This document shows positions 6,050 to 7,012 of a stretch of 7,012 nucleotides of DNA, in pieces. The stretch is from Bacteroidales bacterium. GTDB lineage: Bacteria > Bacteroidota > Bacteroidia > Bacteroidales > 4484-276. The DNA lies in assembly GCA_018400545.1 (NCBI GenBank), contig JAGYLT010000120.1, positions 1-7,012 on the forward strand, in the 5' to 3' direction. Position 1 is the first letter of the stretch, and each line of letters begins with the position of its first letter. The position numbers and the translations under genes were made by a program. The notes beneath the pieces were generated by a model that saw only the letters and a program-made list of their open reading frames with translations, was not told the DNA's origin and ran no database searches.

Positions 6050-6205
6050 ATGGACAGGTCTGGATTTTTGAATCAAATTCAATTCTATTTCAGCAGATTC
6101 AAATCATTTAAGAAAATCAACAAGCCAGCCAAACGGAAAGCGCCCATTGCAATTGTGATTGTTAGCGAGAAATGCATCGTGATTCTCGACAAAAAGAACC
6201 TGTAG
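6050..6205 (+). CDS. Possible 51-residue basic small protein
   Basis: ATG 6050-6052 to TAG 6203-6205. AAGGA directly abuts the start, a better purine-rich site than at any other gene here, though its spacing to the ATG is unusually short. The frame is open back to a TAA at 6017-6019, so a slightly longer form from TTG 6032 is possible. The product is not recognised: a Phe/Lys-rich, strongly basic N-terminal half (FKSFKKINKPAKRKAP, residues 17-32), then a hydrophobic, strand-like stretch IAIVIVSEKCIVILDKKNL (33-51). The hydrophobic part is interrupted by SEK and is too short for a normal membrane helix. A terminator with a U-run on this strand begins 21 nt after the stop, which fits a short plus-strand transcript divergent from pckA. 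Inverted repeats inside it (6067-6103, 6166-6188) mean the transcript could equally be a noncoding RNA. Chance ORFs of this size are common. Confidence 0.4.
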   Translation: MDRSGFLNQIQFYFSRFKSFKKINKPAKRKAPIAIVIVSEKCIVILDKKNL

Positions 6206-6220
6206 TAAAACCGTCAGAAC

Positions 6221-6260
6221 AAAAAAAAAGTACCCCATGATTTGAGGTACTTTCTTTTTT
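6221..6260. terminator. Bidirectional intrinsic terminator
   Basis: Perfect 8-bp stem AAAGTACC (6227-6234) / GGTACTTT (6246-6253) with an 11-nt loop. On the minus strand the stem runs into a T-tract made by the A9 run at 6221-6229, about 25 nt after the type IX cargo gene stop, so it should terminate that gene. On the plus strand it is followed by CTTTTTT (6254-6260), so it can also stop transcription coming from the small ORF at 6050. Confidence 0.85.
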
Positions 6261-6278
6261 ATTCCACATGTTTTGAAG

Positions 6279-7012
6279 TTATTTCAAAATCACCTTTTCT
6301 ATCTTGACCGATCCTTCGGAAACAACTTTAAGATAATAAACACCTTTGGGTTGATCACCAATCTGAATCGAAAAATCCTTTTCATCAATGTATTCCTTTG
6401 ATAGCAGCAACTGCCCTGATGCATTCATCAAATCAATTATAATTTTATTATTCGATGTGTTTTCAATTGCCACATTGAGAAGTCCTGATGTAGGATTCGG
6501 ATAAATGCGGATATTACCATTTGAAAATTCCTGATCATTGATTCCTGTTGCAGATTTTAATGTCAGCCTGCGAATTACAGAAACTCCATTTCCGGCAAAC
6601 ACATTTTGCTGTGCTGATTTATTATCAAAAGTTGCCTCGGCCTCAAAGGTTTCGCCGGTTGAAGGTCGATAAACCCTGAAGTTCATCTCTTCTCCATCAA
6701 CCAATCCTTCCGTTATTTTGGTCAGCATATCATCGCCAAAAGCAGCCATGGAAGTATTTTCATTTTGGTTCACAACTTCCAGTCCTGAGCAAACTCCGGA
6801 AGCGTTAAAGACACCGATAACATCACCAGATTTCAGTTCGTCCAAAGCGTGCGCGCCAAAACCTATCACGTGGGTTTGTGCCGTAGCCAAAAGATCATTC
6901 CATGGAGTTTGCATTTTCGGAACCAGCGGATTGATAGTCATTCCGGAAGTGCTTTTAGTGCATTCATTATATTTGAATGAAACCGGGTTGCCTGAACTAT
7001 TATAAATCAGGT
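6279..7012 (-). CDS. Type IX secretion cargo protein, C-terminal part (5' end beyond window)
   Basis: The frame is open to the right edge, so the gene starts outside the window; 243 C-terminal residues are visible and the internal ATG at 6941 is not taken as the start. The last ~80 residues are a type A C-terminal sorting domain of the type IX secretion system: NIRIYPNPTSG (about 166-176), then alternating strands with LMNASGQLLL, PKGVYYLKV and the terminal KIEKVILK. Such domains direct export across the outer membrane and are cleaved on attachment or release. Upstream, about 30-150, is a beta-rich module with W-N near its start, SGDVIGVF followed by CSGLEVV, then FGDDMLTK, NFRVYRPSTGETFEAEATFD and a hydrophobic end. 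I have seen this GDxIGVF...C.G...FR.Y pattern repeated in other type IX cargo, but cannot name its family surely. The protein's activity lies in the unseen N-terminal part. Terminated by the hairpin at 6221-6253. Confidence 0.9.
   Translation of the reverse strand, partial: LIYNSSGNPVSFKYNECTKSTSGMTINPLVPKMQTPWNDLLATAQTHVIGFGAHALDELKSGDVIGVFNASGVCSGLEVVNQNENTSMAAFGDDMLTKITEGLVDGEEMNFRVYRPSTGETFEAEATFDNKSAQQNVFAGNGVSVIRRLTLKSATGINDQEFSNGNIRIYPNPTSGLLNVAIENTSNNKIIIDLMNASGQLLLSKEYIDEKDFSIQIGDQPKGVYYLKVVSEGSVKIEKVILK

Overview
The window looks like Bacteroidota chromosome, most likely a Bacteroidales/Marinilabiliales-type organism. The evidence is a secreted protein with a type IX secretion C-terminal sorting domain at the right end, two lipoprotein enzymes, TAnnTTTG-type -7 boxes ahead of two genes, weak or absent Shine-Dalgarno sequences at most starts, and the 7-bp periodic intergenic tracts that I associate with this phylum. 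Assignment below phylum level is inference.

Layout, left to right. (1) Positions 1-325, minus strand: a decayed fragment whose residual translation resembles the C-terminal end of N6-adenine DNA methylase/type IIG restriction enzymes, then an unrecognised 80-residue ORF. (2) Positions 450-1679, plus strand: a lipoprotein serine hydrolase of the class C beta-lactamase/DD-carboxypeptidase fold with all three catalytic motifs. (3) Positions 1676-2071, minus strand: the N-terminal half only of a DUF1016/YhcG-type nuclease, convergent with the hydrolase and overlapping its stop codon. (4) Positions 2145-3788, plus strand: a complete YtcJ-like metal-dependent amidohydrolase lipoprotein with its own promoter box. 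(5) Positions 3789-4228: 440 bp with no gene but with two heptad-periodic tracts and three related small hairpins. (6) Positions 4229-5884, minus strand: complete ATP-dependent phosphoenolpyruvate carboxykinase (pckA). (7) Positions 5885-6278: AT-rich spacer, a possible 51-residue plus-strand gene (6050-6205) with a good ribosome binding site, and a strong bidirectional terminator. (8) Positions 6279-7012, minus strand: the C-terminal 243 residues of a type IX secretion cargo protein that continues beyond the window.

The genes do not form a pathway. Each complete gene is a single transcription unit by strand and spacing: PEPCK is central metabolism (gluconeogenesis or fermentative CO2 fixation), the two lipoproteins are envelope hydrolases, and the last is a surface or secreted protein. 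The two restriction/defence-type fragments on either side of the serine hydrolase suggest a formerly larger, now eroded defence island. I see no intact novel system. The most useful leads are the hairpin family at 4005-4109, the small ORF/transcript at 6050-6260 and the two gene remnants.
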